63,545 bases of DNA from Micromonospora radicis. GTDB lineage: Bacteria; Actinomycetota; Actinomycetes; Mycobacteriales; Micromonosporaceae. The DNA is taken from NCBI RefSeq assembly GCF_003583405.1, contig NZ_QXEC01000031.1:1-63545 (forward strand), given 5' to 3'. The notes beneath the pieces are model-generated. The model saw only the letters and a list, made by a program, of their open reading frames with translations, was not told where the DNA came from and ran no database searches. This document shows positions 7,863 through 16,302 of the stretch, piece after piece. How positions within the stretch are numbered: position 1 is the first letter of the stretch; each line of letters opens with the position of its first letter. The position numbers and the translations under genes were made by a program.

Positions 7863-8664
7863 CACCCTGCTCGACGACGTCGCCGGACTGCTGCGGGAGA
7901 CCGCCGAGCGGGTGGTCCTGCCGTCGTTCCGCCACCTCGACGCGGCCGACGTGACCGAGAAGGCGCCCGGTGAACTGGTCACCGTCGCCGATCGGCGGTC
8001 CGAGGAGGTGATCACCGCCGGCCTGCTCCGGATGCGGCCGGGTTCGGTGGTGGTCGGCGAGGAGGCGGTGGCGGCGGATCCGGGTCTGCTGCGGCACCTG
8101 CGCTCCGCGGGGGACGTGTGGTTGGTGGACCCGATCGACGGCACCGCGAACTTCGCGGCCGGTCGACGTCCCTTCGCGCTGATGATCTCTCTGCTCGCCG
8201 ACGGCGAGCCGGCGGCCGGCTGGGTGTTCGACCCGCTGGCCGGGACGCTGGCCACCGCGCGGCTCGGTGAGGGGGCATACCTCAACGGCCGGGCGCTGCG
8301 CCTGCCCGCCGAAGCGCCGCCGGTCGGCGACCTGCGGGGCGCCGCGATGACCCGGTTCCTGCCGCCCTCCTCGCGCCGTACGGTCGAGTCGGGTGCCGCG
8401 CGCGTCGGTGAGCTGCTGCCGGGCCAGCACTGCGCCGGCCGCGAGTACCTCGACCTGCTCACCGGCGAACAGCAGTTCGTGCTCTTCTGGCGAACCCTGC
8501 CGTGGGACCACGGGCCGGGCACGCTGCTGGTCCGGGCCGCCGGTGGGGTGGCGCGTCGGTTCGACGGCACGGACTACCACCCCGCCGACAGTGACGACGG
8601 TCTCCTGGTCGCCGTCAACGAGCGGGTCTGGGACGAGGTCCACGCCGCTCTGCTGCCGGGCTGA
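7855..8664 (+). CDS. Inositol monophosphatase family phosphatase
   Basis: This is a 269-residue Mg-dependent sugar or inositol phosphatase. The family motifs are intact: GEE at 68-70, DPIDGT at 92-97 and WDHGPG starting at W217. These supply the metal-binding acids. The GTG start overlaps the preceding receiver gene by eight bases, so it belongs to the signalling operon. Members act on inositol-1-phosphate, histidinol phosphate or 3'-phosphoadenosine phosphate. The sequence alone does not tell which, and its link to the kinase is only contextual. Confidence 0.88.
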   Translation: MADTLLDDVAGLLRETAERVVLPSFRHLDAADVTEKAPGELVTVADRRSEEVITAGLLRMRPGSVVVGEEAVAADPGLLRHLRSAGDVWLVDPIDGTANFAAGRRPFALMISLLADGEPAAGWVFDPLAGTLATARLGEGAYLNGRALRLPAEAPPVGDLRGAAMTRFLPPSSRRTVESGAARVGELLPGQHCAGREYLDLLTGEQQFVLFWRTLPWDHGPGTLLVRAAGGVARRFDGTDYHPADSDDGLLVAVNERVWDEVHAALLPG

Positions 8665-8913
8665 CCGGTTTCCGCCGGCCGATCCGGGGCGACGCCAGCC
8701 CGGCCGTCACGAGCTGCGGATGCGTTCGGTGAGAGATGCGTTGCGATCTGTCGACGATCGATGGGGTGGGAGGGTCGGGGGAGTGGTCGGCCGGGCCGAT
8801 TCCGGTATCCTGACCGGCGGCCTACCGCCAGCAGGCCGCCGACCGGCGCCGGCGGGGGTCGCCGCCGCGCAGTGATCTCACCGGGGGCCGGCGGACGACG
8901 AAAGGATGCTTTC

Positions 8914-9930
8914 GTGCGCAGGTCCATGCCCGTCCGGCGGCGCGTTCAGCGGCCGCTGATCGCCCTGCTCGCCGCAGCGGCGCTGCTGCTCGGCGTCGGT
9001 GCCGTACCGGCGTACGCCGAGCCCAACGAGGGGGGCAGCAAGAAGCTGCGGGACGCCCTGGCGGCCACCGCGAAGGCGCACATCGAGGCCAAGCGCAAGC
9101 TCGACGGCTCCAAGAAGCGGCAGCAGGCGTTGGCCAAGGAGCTGTCCGCGATGGAGGGCCGGCTGGACGAGCTGACCGTGATGGTCGGCGAGGTGGCCGC
9201 GCAGTCGTACCGGATCGGCCGGCTGAGCGCCGCTGCCGCCCTGCTCGACAGCGGCACCCCGGAGGCGTTCGTGCAGCGGGCCGCCAGCCTCGACATGATG
9301 GCCCAGCGCGACGGCCGGCGGGTGCGCGAGCTGACCGAGGCCCGTGAGCAGACCCGACAGGCCAAGCTGGCGATCAACGCCGAGGTACGCGAGCAGACCA
9401 AGCAGCTCGCCGTGATGGCCAAGAAGAAGAAGGAGGCCGAGGCGGCCCTCGCCGCGGTCAGTTCGGGCAGCAGCGGCGGCTTCAGTGGCGGCAGTTCCAC
9501 CTCGGCGAAGTCGGCGCCGCGCAACTCGGACGGTTCCTGGCCGTCGGAGTCGTGCTCGGTGAACGACCCGACCACCTCCGGCTGTATCACCGCACGCACC
9601 CTGCACATGCTCAACCAGACCAAGGCCGCCGGGTACAAGCGGCACGTCTCCTGCTACCGCAGCGGCGGCTCGGGCGAGCACCCCAAGGGTCGGGCCTGCG
9701 ACTTCTCCGCCGCCACCAACGGCTTCGAGGACCGTACGGCCACCGGCGGCGACAAGGCGTACGGCGACAGCCTGGCCGCCTGGCATGTGCGCAACGCCGA
9801 CCGGCTGGGCGTGCTCTACGTGATCTGGTACCGACAGATCTGGCATCCGGGCACCGGCTGGCGGGCGTACAACGGCAGCGGCAGCCCGGCAGCGGACCAC
9901 ACGAACCACGTTCACACTTCGATGTACTGA
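8914..9930 (+). CDS. Secreted coiled-coil protein with ARB-07466-like C-terminal domain
   Basis: This 338-residue exported protein starts at the GTG preceded by AAAGGA (8901-8906, seven-base spacing). A signal peptide (arginine-rich start, hydrophobic LIALLAAAALLLGVG, cleavage near AYA-EP) leads to a long charged coiled coil of the kind found in PcsB- or RipA-like cell-wall proteins. A Ser/Gly linker follows, then a C-terminal domain with three cysteines, a GEHPKGRACDF segment and a terminal DHTNHVHTS motif. These histidines and acids resemble the metal site of M15/LAS-type peptidases, and similar domains are listed as ARB-07466-like. A role in peptidoglycan remodelling is likely but unproven. 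The 5' region holds a possible -10 (TATCCT, 8806-8811) and a leader hairpin (arms CGGCGGCCT and AGGCCGCCG). Confidence 0.8.
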   Translation: MRRSMPVRRRVQRPLIALLAAAALLLGVGAVPAYAEPNEGGSKKLRDALAATAKAHIEAKRKLDGSKKRQQALAKELSAMEGRLDELTVMVGEVAAQSYRIGRLSAAAALLDSGTPEAFVQRAASLDMMAQRDGRRVRELTEAREQTRQAKLAINAEVREQTKQLAVMAKKKKEAEAALAAVSSGSSGGFSGGSSTSAKSAPRNSDGSWPSESCSVNDPTTSGCITARTLHMLNQTKAAGYKRHVSCYRSGGSGEHPKGRACDFSAATNGFEDRTATGGDKAYGDSLAAWHVRNADRLGVLYVIWYRQIWHPGTGWRAYNGSGSPAADHTNHVHTSMY

Positions 9931-9965
9931 CCCGTGACCGTCGACTGCTGCGTACCATCGCCACG

Positions 9966-11519
9966 GTGAACTCTCCATCGCCTGGCCTCGTGGAGCCGGA
10001 TGCGCCGGCCGAGTCGGCGGCCCCACGGGCCCTGCCCAACGGGCTCGCCGCGTTCCTGGTCTTCTACTCCAGTGGCGCTGTCCTGGTCCTGGAGACCGCC
10101 GCGTTGCGCCTGGTCGGGCCGTACGTCGGGGTCACCCTCCAGGTGACCAGCTCGGTCATCGGCATCGCGCTGGCCGCGATCGCGTACGGCGCGTGGGCGG
10201 GTGGTTGGCTGGCCGACAAGCGCAACCCCCGGACCATGCTGGCGCCGGCCCTGGTGCTCTCCGGCATCGCCACCGCGATCACCCTGCCCGCCGTGCGGTA
10301 CGCCGGTGAGGTGCTGCGCGGCGGCGCGACCGGCGCGATCCTGCTGCTGGTCGCGGTGGCCGTGTTCGCGCCCGCGATGCTGCTCTCCGCGGTCAGCCCG
10401 CTGGTGATCAAGCTTCAGCTCGCCGACCTGCGCCGTACCGGTCAGGTGGTCGGCCGGCTCTCCGGCATCGGCACGCTGGGCGCGGTCACCGCCACCCTGG
10501 TCACCGGCTTCGTGCTGGTCGCCGCGCTGCCCAGCACGGTCATCCTGTTCGGGCTGGCCGCCTCGCTCGGCGTCACCGGGATCGCCCTCGGTGTCTACCT
10601 GCACCGGCAGGATCGGGCGGTGCTGCCCGGCCCGGCCCGGGTGAAGGCCGCGCTGGCGGTGCTCGGCCTGGCCGGTGCCGGGTTGACCATGGTCGCGCCG
10701 AATCCGTGCGACGTGGAGACGGCGTATCACTGCGCCCGGGTCGAGGCCGACCCCGACCGGCCCGACGGGCGTACCCTGCTGCTCAACTCGGCCCAGCACT
10801 CGTACGTGGACCTCGCCGATCCGACCCACCTGAAGTACGCGTACACCCGGTGGATCGGTGCGGTGGCGGACGTGGCCGCCCCGACCGGTCAGCGCCTGGA
10901 CGCACTGCACCTGGGCGGCGGCGGGTTCACCATGCCGCGCTACCTGACCGCCACCCGACCGGGCACCGACAACCTGGTCTTCGAGATCGACGGCGGCCTC
11001 GTCGAGTTGGGCGAACGACGCCTGGGCGTACGCCAGGGGCCGGAGCTGCGGGCGGAGGTGGGCGACGCGCGGCTGCTGGTCGCCGGTGAGCCGACCGACA
11101 GCCGTGACCTGGTGGTCGGCGACGCGTTCGGGCACCTGGTGGTGCCCTGGCACCTGGCCACCCGGGAGATGGCCGCCGACATCCGGCGGGTGACCCGTCC
11201 CACCGGCGTGTACGTGCAGAACGTCATCGACTACCCGCCGCTGCGCTTCATCCGCAGCGAGGTGGCCACCGTGGCCGCCGAGTTCGAGCACCTGGCGCTG
11301 ATCGCCCCGGCCGAGGCGCTGGCCGGTGAGCGGGGTTCGAACTTCCTCATCGTGGCCTCGGACACGCCGCTGCCGCTGGTGGCGCTCCGGGCCCGGTTGG
11401 ACGCCGACGCCGAGCCGGTCAGCCTGCTCTCGGGCGACACCCTGGCCGACTTCGTCGGCGACGCGCTGGTGCTCACCGACGACTACGCGCCGGTGGACCA
11501 ACTGCTCGCGAACGCCTGA
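9966..11519 (+). CDS. Membrane-fused spermidine-synthase-like protein
   Basis: This is a 517-residue protein with an N-terminal polytopic membrane half (about residues 25-235) and a C-terminal Rossmann methyltransferase-like half resembling polyamine aminopropyltransferases. Visible landmarks are HLGGGGFTMPRYL as a nucleotide loop, FEIDGGLVELG as the acidic strand and DDYAPVDQL near the end, typical of the SpeE fold. Such fusions are widespread in actinobacteria and may not make spermidine. The GTG at 9966 is preceded by TACCAT (9953-9958) with seven bases between, and no ribosome site, so the mRNA is probably leaderless. Confidence 0.82.
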   Translation: MNSPSPGLVEPDAPAESAAPRALPNGLAAFLVFYSSGAVLVLETAALRLVGPYVGVTLQVTSSVIGIALAAIAYGAWAGGWLADKRNPRTMLAPALVLSGIATAITLPAVRYAGEVLRGGATGAILLLVAVAVFAPAMLLSAVSPLVIKLQLADLRRTGQVVGRLSGIGTLGAVTATLVTGFVLVAALPSTVILFGLAASLGVTGIALGVYLHRQDRAVLPGPARVKAALAVLGLAGAGLTMVAPNPCDVETAYHCARVEADPDRPDGRTLLLNSAQHSYVDLADPTHLKYAYTRWIGAVADVAAPTGQRLDALHLGGGGFTMPRYLTATRPGTDNLVFEIDGGLVELGERRLGVRQGPELRAEVGDARLLVAGEPTDSRDLVVGDAFGHLVVPWHLATREMAADIRRVTRPTGVYVQNVIDYPPLRFIRSEVATVAAEFEHLALIAPAEALAGERGSNFLIVASDTPLPLVALRARLDADAEPVSLLSGDTLADFVGDALVLTDDYAPVDQLLANA

Positions 11520-11589
11520 TCGGGTGATTCGCTGACCGAATCCGACCAGAAAGGTGTAGTCGGCCTCACGTCGGGCAACAACGCCGACC

Positions 11590-13473
11590 ATGGGTGGGGA
11601 ACGCAGGAACGCGCAGCTGCTCGGTGAGCGGTACCGGCTGATCGAGCAGCTCGGCGCGGGCGGGATGTCCGTGGTCTGGCGGGGCTACGACGAGGTGCTC
11701 GGCCGGCAGGTCGCGGTCAAGGTGCTCGCCTCCCGGCTGGCCAGCGACCGGGCGTTCCGGCACCGGATCCGCAGCGAGGCCCAGGCCGCCGCGCGGCTCT
11801 GCCACCCGAACATCACCAACGTGTACGACTATGGCGAGTCCCACCAGGTCGGGCTCACCGTGCCGTACGTGGTGATGGAGTTGATCGACGGCGGTCCGCT
11901 GACCGCGCGGCTCGCCGACGGCGCGCGCCTGCCCTGGCGGGAGGCGGTGACCGTCGCGGCGGAGGTCGCCTCGGCGCTGGCCACCGCACACGCCCGGGGG
12001 GTGGTGCACCGGGACGTCACCCCCGGCAACGTGATGCTCACGCCCACCGGGGTGAAGGTGGTCGACTTCGGTATCTCGGCGCTGGTCGGGGAGAGCGAGA
12101 AGGGGCCGGACGGCACGCTGCTCGGCACCCCCGCCTACCTCGCCCCGGAGCGGCTCGACCAAGGGCAGGTCAGTCCGGCCACCGACGTGTACGCGGTCGG
12201 TCTGCTGCTCTACCGGATGCTCACCGGACGTCTGCCCTGGCAGGCCGAGACCACCACACAGATGCTGCGGGCGCACATGTACCACGAGCCCCGGCCGATG
12301 CCGCCGGTGCCGGGTCTGCCCACCGAGGTGACCGACCTGGTGCGGCGTTGCCTGGCGAAGCGGCCCGCCGACCGGCCGACCACCGCCGAACTGGCCCGTA
12401 CCCTCGCGGAGTCGGCCGGGAAGGTGCCGTCGGTGCGGGTACCGGCCGGCGGTCGACCCGGGCCGTTGTCGCTGGCCGCCGTGAGCACCACGATCCTGTC
12501 CTGGTCGGCCGCGACCGACGCGCTGCCGTTCGCCGGTCGGCAGACCGGTCGGACGGCGGATCGCCGCCGCCGGATCGAGGCGGTGGTGGCCGCCGCCGCG
12601 TTGATGGCCGTCACGGCCGCGGTGTGGGGGGTCACCTCGCACAGCCCGGCCAGCGGCGGCATCGACCAGCCGACCCAGGCTCGGATCGGTGGCGAGCAGA
12701 GCAGTCCGTGCCAGGTGTCGTACGCGCTGCACAAGGATTCCGGTAAGGACTTCACCGCCGAGTTGAAGCTGACCAACACCAGCGACCGGGACCTGCGCGA
12801 CTGGACGGTGCGGTTCGTCTTCCCGGGCCGCCAGCAGGTGACCGGCGCCGGTTCGGCGCCGGTCCGCCAGCAGGGGCAGGCGGTCGCCCTGCAGGCGGCC
12901 CCGGACCGGGCGGTGCTGGCCTCCGGCGCCACCGAGAAGCTGCGCCTGACCGGTACCTACACCGGGAACAACCCGTTGCCGGTGGAGTTCCGGGTCGGTG
13001 ACGCGCGGTGTGGGGTACAGGTGTCCGGTGTCGCCGGCACCGCGCCGACCAAGCCGGCGGGTAACGCCGGTGCGGGTGGCTCCGGCGGCACCAAGAGCAA
13101 GGCCGAGCAGGGCAAGCAGAAGTCGACGCCGGCCAAGGCGGGCAAGGAGAAGCCCGGCAAGGAGAAGCCCGGCAAGGACAAGTCCGGCAAGGAGAAGCCG
13201 GGCAAGGAGATGGCGGGCAAGGAGCCGGGCGAGGGTGGCTCCGGCGGCGGTGACGCCGGCCAGGGTGGCCCGGGTGGCGACGACGCCGACCAGCCCGACC
13301 CGGGCAAGGGCGACCCGGGCGAGGGTGACTCCGGCGGCGGTGACGCCGGCAGCGGTGGCGGCTCCGGCAGTGGTGGCGGCTCCGGCAAGGGCGGCGACGA
13401 CCAGGGTGACGACGGCCAAGGGGCCGACCAGGGCGGCGACAGCTCGAAGGAGGGTGACCCGGAGCAGGTGTGA
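11590..13473 (+). CDS. Ser/Thr protein kinase with extracellular CBM2-like domain
   Basis: This is a 627-residue PknB-type membrane kinase. The catalytic domain (about 14-280) has VAVK (K44), E63, HRD (140-142), N147, DFG (159-161) and APE (185-187). The usual catalytic-loop Lys is Thr144 (HRDVTPGN), a variant I recall from other actinomycete kinases. A single membrane helix at about 331-348 is followed by an extracytoplasmic domain from C374 to C474. Its strand pattern (KLTNTSDRDLRDWTVRF, then TYTGNNP) matches family 2 carbohydrate-binding modules. The last 150 residues are a Lys/Gly/Pro-rich, then Gly/Asp/Ser-rich tail with KEKPG repeats, probably disordered and wall-spanning. It is probably a sensor kinase whose outer domain meets the cell wall. 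Confidence 0.88.
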   Translation: MGGERRNAQLLGERYRLIEQLGAGGMSVVWRGYDEVLGRQVAVKVLASRLASDRAFRHRIRSEAQAAARLCHPNITNVYDYGESHQVGLTVPYVVMELIDGGPLTARLADGARLPWREAVTVAAEVASALATAHARGVVHRDVTPGNVMLTPTGVKVVDFGISALVGESEKGPDGTLLGTPAYLAPERLDQGQVSPATDVYAVGLLLYRMLTGRLPWQAETTTQMLRAHMYHEPRPMPPVPGLPTEVTDLVRRCLAKRPADRPTTAELARTLAESAGKVPSVRVPAGGRPGPLSLAAVSTTILSWSAATDALPFAGRQTGRTADRRRRIEAVVAAAALMAVTAAVWGVTSHSPASGGIDQPTQARIGGEQSSPCQVSYALHKDSGKDFTAELKLTNTSDRDLRDWTVRFVFPGRQQVTGAGSAPVRQQGQAVALQAAPDRAVLASGATEKLRLTGTYTGNNPLPVEFRVGDARCGVQVSGVAGTAPTKPAGNAGAGGSGGTKSKAEQGKQKSTPAKAGKEKPGKEKPGKDKSGKEKPGKEMAGKEPGEGGSGGGDAGQGGPGGDDADQPDPGKGDPGEGDSGGGDAGSGGGSGSGGGSGKGGDDQGDDGQGADQGGDSSKEGDPEQV

Positions 13474-13552
13474 TGCCGGTGCGCTGCCCTCCCGGCTGCG
13501 CGAGGAGCCGGTTGGAGAGCGCCGCCGACCGCGGGCAGCAACCCTCCGGCGG

Positions 13553-14224
13553 TCACGACAGCGACGCGAAGCCCTGCACCTGCTCGATGGTGCCCTCGAT
13601 GATGAGGATGTCGTCCCGGCTGAGTTCCACCCCGTCGGTGACGTACCGGAAACGTTGCTCGGTCGACCGCTTGAGCCCGATCAGCCGGATCCCGTAGCGG
13701 TCCAACAGCCGCGTCTCGCTCATCGCCTGCCCGACCAGTGGCTCCGGTACGCGCAGCTTGGCGATGGCGAAGGCGTCGCCGAGTTCCACGAAGTCCAGCA
13801 GCCGGGTGACGATCAGGTGCGCCAGCCGTTCACCGGCCTCCGCCTCCGGAAAGATCACGTGTTGGGCGCCGACGGCGGCCAGGATCTTCGAGTGCTGGAC
13901 GGAGGTCGCCCGGGCCCAGATCTGGGGTACGCCCAGTTCCACCAGCGCGAGCACGGTGAGCACACTGGCCTCCACCGAGGCGCCGATGGCCACCACCACC
14001 CGGTTCAGGTCCGCCACGCCGAGCTGGCGCAACGCATCCTCGTCGGTGGAGTCGGCCTGCGCCACCTGGTCGACCCGGGCCGACCACTTCTGCACCTTCT
14101 GCGGGTCACGGTCGATCGCCAGTACCTGGTAGTTGAGCGCGTTGAGCGAATCGGTCAGGCGGGCGCCGAACCGGCCGAGGCCGATCACGGCGATGCCGCC
14201 GGAGTCCGGTTTCCTATCCGACAA
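13553..14224 (-). CDS. TrkA/KtrA potassium uptake regulatory subunit
   Basis: This 223-residue RCK protein gates the potassium channel encoded just upstream. An N-terminal Rossmann domain has the nucleotide loop VIGLGRFGARL and the acidic AIDRD strand end. A TrkA-C domain follows from about residue 140. It normally binds NAD(H) or ATP/ADP and sits as a ring under the membrane subunit. Its ATG lies inside the last codons of the TrkH-like gene (11-bp overlap), so the two are co-translated. It converges with the kinase gene at 13.47 kb. Confidence 0.92.
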   Translation of the reverse strand: MSDRKPDSGGIAVIGLGRFGARLTDSLNALNYQVLAIDRDPQKVQKWSARVDQVAQADSTDEDALRQLGVADLNRVVVAIGASVEASVLTVLALVELGVPQIWARATSVQHSKILAAVGAQHVIFPEAEAGERLAHLIVTRLLDFVELGDAFAIAKLRVPEPLVGQAMSETRLLDRYGIRLIGLKRSTEQRFRYVTDGVELSRDDILIIEGTIEQVQGFASLS

Positions 14225-15569
14225 TGGGTTGCTCCTCTGGATAGCGGTAGAGCCGGCGGCGGGTGTTCAGGGCGATCGCCGAGCCGAGGGTGAGCGGCCC
14301 GACCCGGCCGATGTACATCAGCGCGGCCAGCAGTAGATGGCCTCCGTCGGAGAGGGCCGACGTGACTCCGACGGAGAGCCCGGTGGTGCTGAACGCCGAG
14401 GTGACCTCGAAGAGCACCGCGTAGAGCGGGACGTGGTTGGTCACCGCGATCAGCAGGGTCGTACCGCCGGCGATGATGGCGACGCTGAGCAGGGCGACGG
14501 TGAGAGCCTGTCGTTGGCTGGCGGTGGCGACCCGGCGGTGCCCGACCGTGACGTCCGGCTCGCCGCGGATCTCCGCCCACATCACGAAGGCCAGCAGGAA
14601 GAAGGTGGAGACCTTGATCCCGCCGGCGGTGCTCGCGCTGCCACCGCCGACGAACATCAGCCCGATCAACAGGGGGTAGCTCTCCTCCCGCAGCACGTTG
14701 GTCGGTACCACCTCGATCCCACCGGTACGCGACAGCGCGATCTGGGTGAACGCGGCGAGCACCTTGTCGGGGGCGGCGTACTGGCCGATGGTCCACGGGT
14801 TGGCCCACTCGATCAGCAGGAACAGCACGGCGCCGACGACCACCAGGGTGGCGCTGCCCCAGATGGTCAGCTTGGTGGCCACCGCCCAGCGGTCCGGCCG
14901 CCGCCACTGGCGTACCGCTTCGAACAGAGCCGGGAAGCCGAGCCCACCCACGATGCTGCCGAACGCCAGCGGCAGGCTCACCCAGGGATCACGGGAGAAG
15001 GCGAGCAACCCGTCGCTGTAGAGCGAGAAGCCGGAGTTGTTGAACGCCTGGACGGCGTGGAACCCGGCCGACCAGAGGGCGTGCCCCGGCGGGTAGTCGT
15101 AGCCGAGCCAGAGCCGACCGGCAACCACGACGGTCATCGCCGCTTCGCAGGCCAGCACCGTCGCGGCGATGTGCAGCAGCAGTCGGCGCAGGTTGCCCAG
15201 ACCGTACTCCAGCGTCTCCGCCTGCACCAGCATTCGGTTGTGCAGGCCGAGCCGCCGGGACACGGTCAGGATGACCAGCGCGGCGCCGGTCAGGATGCCG
15301 AGCCCGCCCAGTTGGGTGAGCACCGTGATGACCACCAGGCCGGTGGTGGACCAGTAGTTCGGGGTGTCGACGACGGTCAGCCCGGTCACCGAGATCGCCG
15401 AGGTGGCGGTGAACATCGCGGTGAGGAACGGCGGCCGCTGGTGCAGCGTCGTCATCTGCGGCCACATCAGCAGGCCGGTGCCGATCAGGATCGCCACCAG
15501 GAAACCGACCGGCACCAGCCGTACGGGGTGACGAAGGAACCGGCGCACCAGACAATCTTCCGATTCCAC
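14214..15569 (-). CDS. TrkH/KtrB potassium transporter membrane subunit
   Basis: This 451-residue ion channel subunit has the four pore repeats of the Trk/Ktr superfamily. The filter glycines are visible in SVTGLT, NNSGFS, STAGGIK and STTGLS. It should carry K+, possibly Na+-coupled, with the RCK protein encoded downstream. The GTG at 15569 has no ribosome site. The GTG at 15548 (after a GGAAGA) is an alternative that would drop seven residues. Its 5' side faces a long intergenic region. Confidence 0.92.
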   Translation of the reverse strand: MESEDCLVRRFLRHPVRLVPVGFLVAILIGTGLLMWPQMTTLHQRPPFLTAMFTATSAISVTGLTVVDTPNYWSTTGLVVITVLTQLGGLGILTGAALVILTVSRRLGLHNRMLVQAETLEYGLGNLRRLLLHIAATVLACEAAMTVVVAGRLWLGYDYPPGHALWSAGFHAVQAFNNSGFSLYSDGLLAFSRDPWVSLPLAFGSIVGGLGFPALFEAVRQWRRPDRWAVATKLTIWGSATLVVVGAVLFLLIEWANPWTIGQYAAPDKVLAAFTQIALSRTGGIEVVPTNVLREESYPLLIGLMFVGGGSASTAGGIKVSTFFLLAFVMWAEIRGEPDVTVGHRRVATASQRQALTVALLSVAIIAGGTTLLIAVTNHVPLYAVLFEVTSAFSTTGLSVGVTSALSDGGHLLLAALMYIGRVGPLTLGSAIALNTRRRLYRYPEEQPIVG

Positions 15570-15620
15570 CCGATTCGGGGTGGGTAAATCGACATCCGAG
15601 GATTCACCCGGTGGTCAGGC

Positions 15621-15779
15621 GTGGACCATCTGGCGGTCAGCCCGGGCGGGTCTGCCGAGCCGGTGCCTCGACGCGAAGGAGACGGCGTTGCGGCGCAGCT
15701 GCTCGACGCCGCCGGCAGGCTGCTCGCCCCGACCATGCTGGTCCGGGACACGCACCGGGCGCTCGTGGATGGGGCGTGA
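15621..15779 (+). CDS. Possible 52-residue orphan reading frame or gene remnant
   Basis: Between the potassium uptake genes and the ABC importer, this frame opens with GTG and reads as VDHLAVSPGG, continues through AAQLLDAAGRLLAP and ends RALVDGA. It shows the G/C third-position preference of real genes and an amphipathic middle. No ribosome site is at the right distance, and an in-frame TAA lies 33 bases upstream. I do not recognise the product. It may be a remnant of a degraded gene. Confidence 0.25.
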   Translation: MDHLAVSPGGSAEPVPRREGDGVAAQLLDAAGRLLAPTMLVRDTHRALVDGA

Positions 15780-15850
15780 TCATGTGCCAGCCGCCGTTCG
15801 CTGCACGACCCGGGCTGCCCTCGGGTGAGCCCGGCTGGTCCCGCTGGCGT

Positions 15851-15885
15851 CCGGCCCCCACCGCCACCAACGCGGTGGGGGCCGG
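15851..15885. terminator. Strong 14-bp perfect hairpin
   Basis: Arms 15851-15864 and 15872-15885 are perfectly complementary (CCGGCCCCCACCGC and its reverse complement) around a 7-nt loop. There is no T-run. It could terminate the small frame at 15621-15779 or act in either direction. GC-rich hairpins without U-tracts are commonly used as terminators in actinobacteria. Confidence 0.55.
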
Positions 15886-15920
15886 GTTACGCGCGGAAGG
15901 GCCAGGCATTGACTAGGCGT

Positions 15921-15956
15921 GATTTCACACCGAAATTTTTATTTCACTGTGAAATC
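15921..15956. promoter_or_regulatory. AT-rich operator-like palindrome
   Basis: The 15-mer ATTTCACTGTGAAAT at 15941-15955 is a perfect 7-1-7 palindrome. A further half-site, GATTTCACA at 15921-15929, is the exact inverse of TGTGAAATC at 15948-15956. The whole patch is rich in A and T inside a GC-rich genome. It lies about 350 bases before the ABC importer and about 350 after the start of the divergent potassium genes, so it could serve either or an unseen small transcript. The binding protein is unknown. Confidence 0.5.
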
Positions 15957-16200
15957 AGCGACCTGGAGACAACCGCCCCGGGCATGCCAGCCACGGTGCC
16001 AGCGCTGATCATCCGGCATCGGGCCGGGTTCACCGCCGCCAGGCAAGGGTGGCTCATCCTCCCGAGATCGAGCGCGTGCTGAGCTGGTGGTGGGGGGTGG
16101 CGACACAGGGGTGCCCGGCGCCGTGGGACGGCCGGCCATCGTCTCGCCGGGTGGTCACTGTCTTGTCATCGTCGTTGTCATCGGGCGCCACCCACCTCCG

Positions 16201-16243
16201 GTTACTTGTGTGTTTCCGCCACATAGCCCGTGGGTGACGTCAC
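16201..16243 (-). promoter_or_regulatory. Possible GlnR-type half-sites and GTGACGTCAC palindrome
   Basis: On the minus strand 16216-16201 reads GAAAC-n6-GTAAC, the spacing and words of two adjacent GlnR half-sites (gTnAC-n6-GaAAC). A perfect 10-bp palindrome GTGACGTCAC lies at 16234-16243. Both are within 105 bases of the importer's first gene. The remaining half-sites of a full GlnR box are not visible, so nitrogen control is only a suggestion. Confidence 0.25.
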
Positions 16244-16302
16244 TTCTAGCGTGAGCCGACACATAAGGTTTCCCTTCCTCTGAGTCCTCACGTGGAGTCG
16301 CA

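Noticed and set aside
8665..8913. c-di-AMP (ydaO) riboswitch before the secreted coiled-coil gene
   Set aside because: Such riboswitches precede cell-wall hydrolase genes in actinobacteria, but I could not find the conserved core motifs; only a simple hairpin is visible.
15825..16082. Reading frame of 85 codons in the ABC-importer upstream region
   Set aside because: It crosses the AT-rich palindrome and a strong hairpin, has no ribosome site and gives no recognisable protein.
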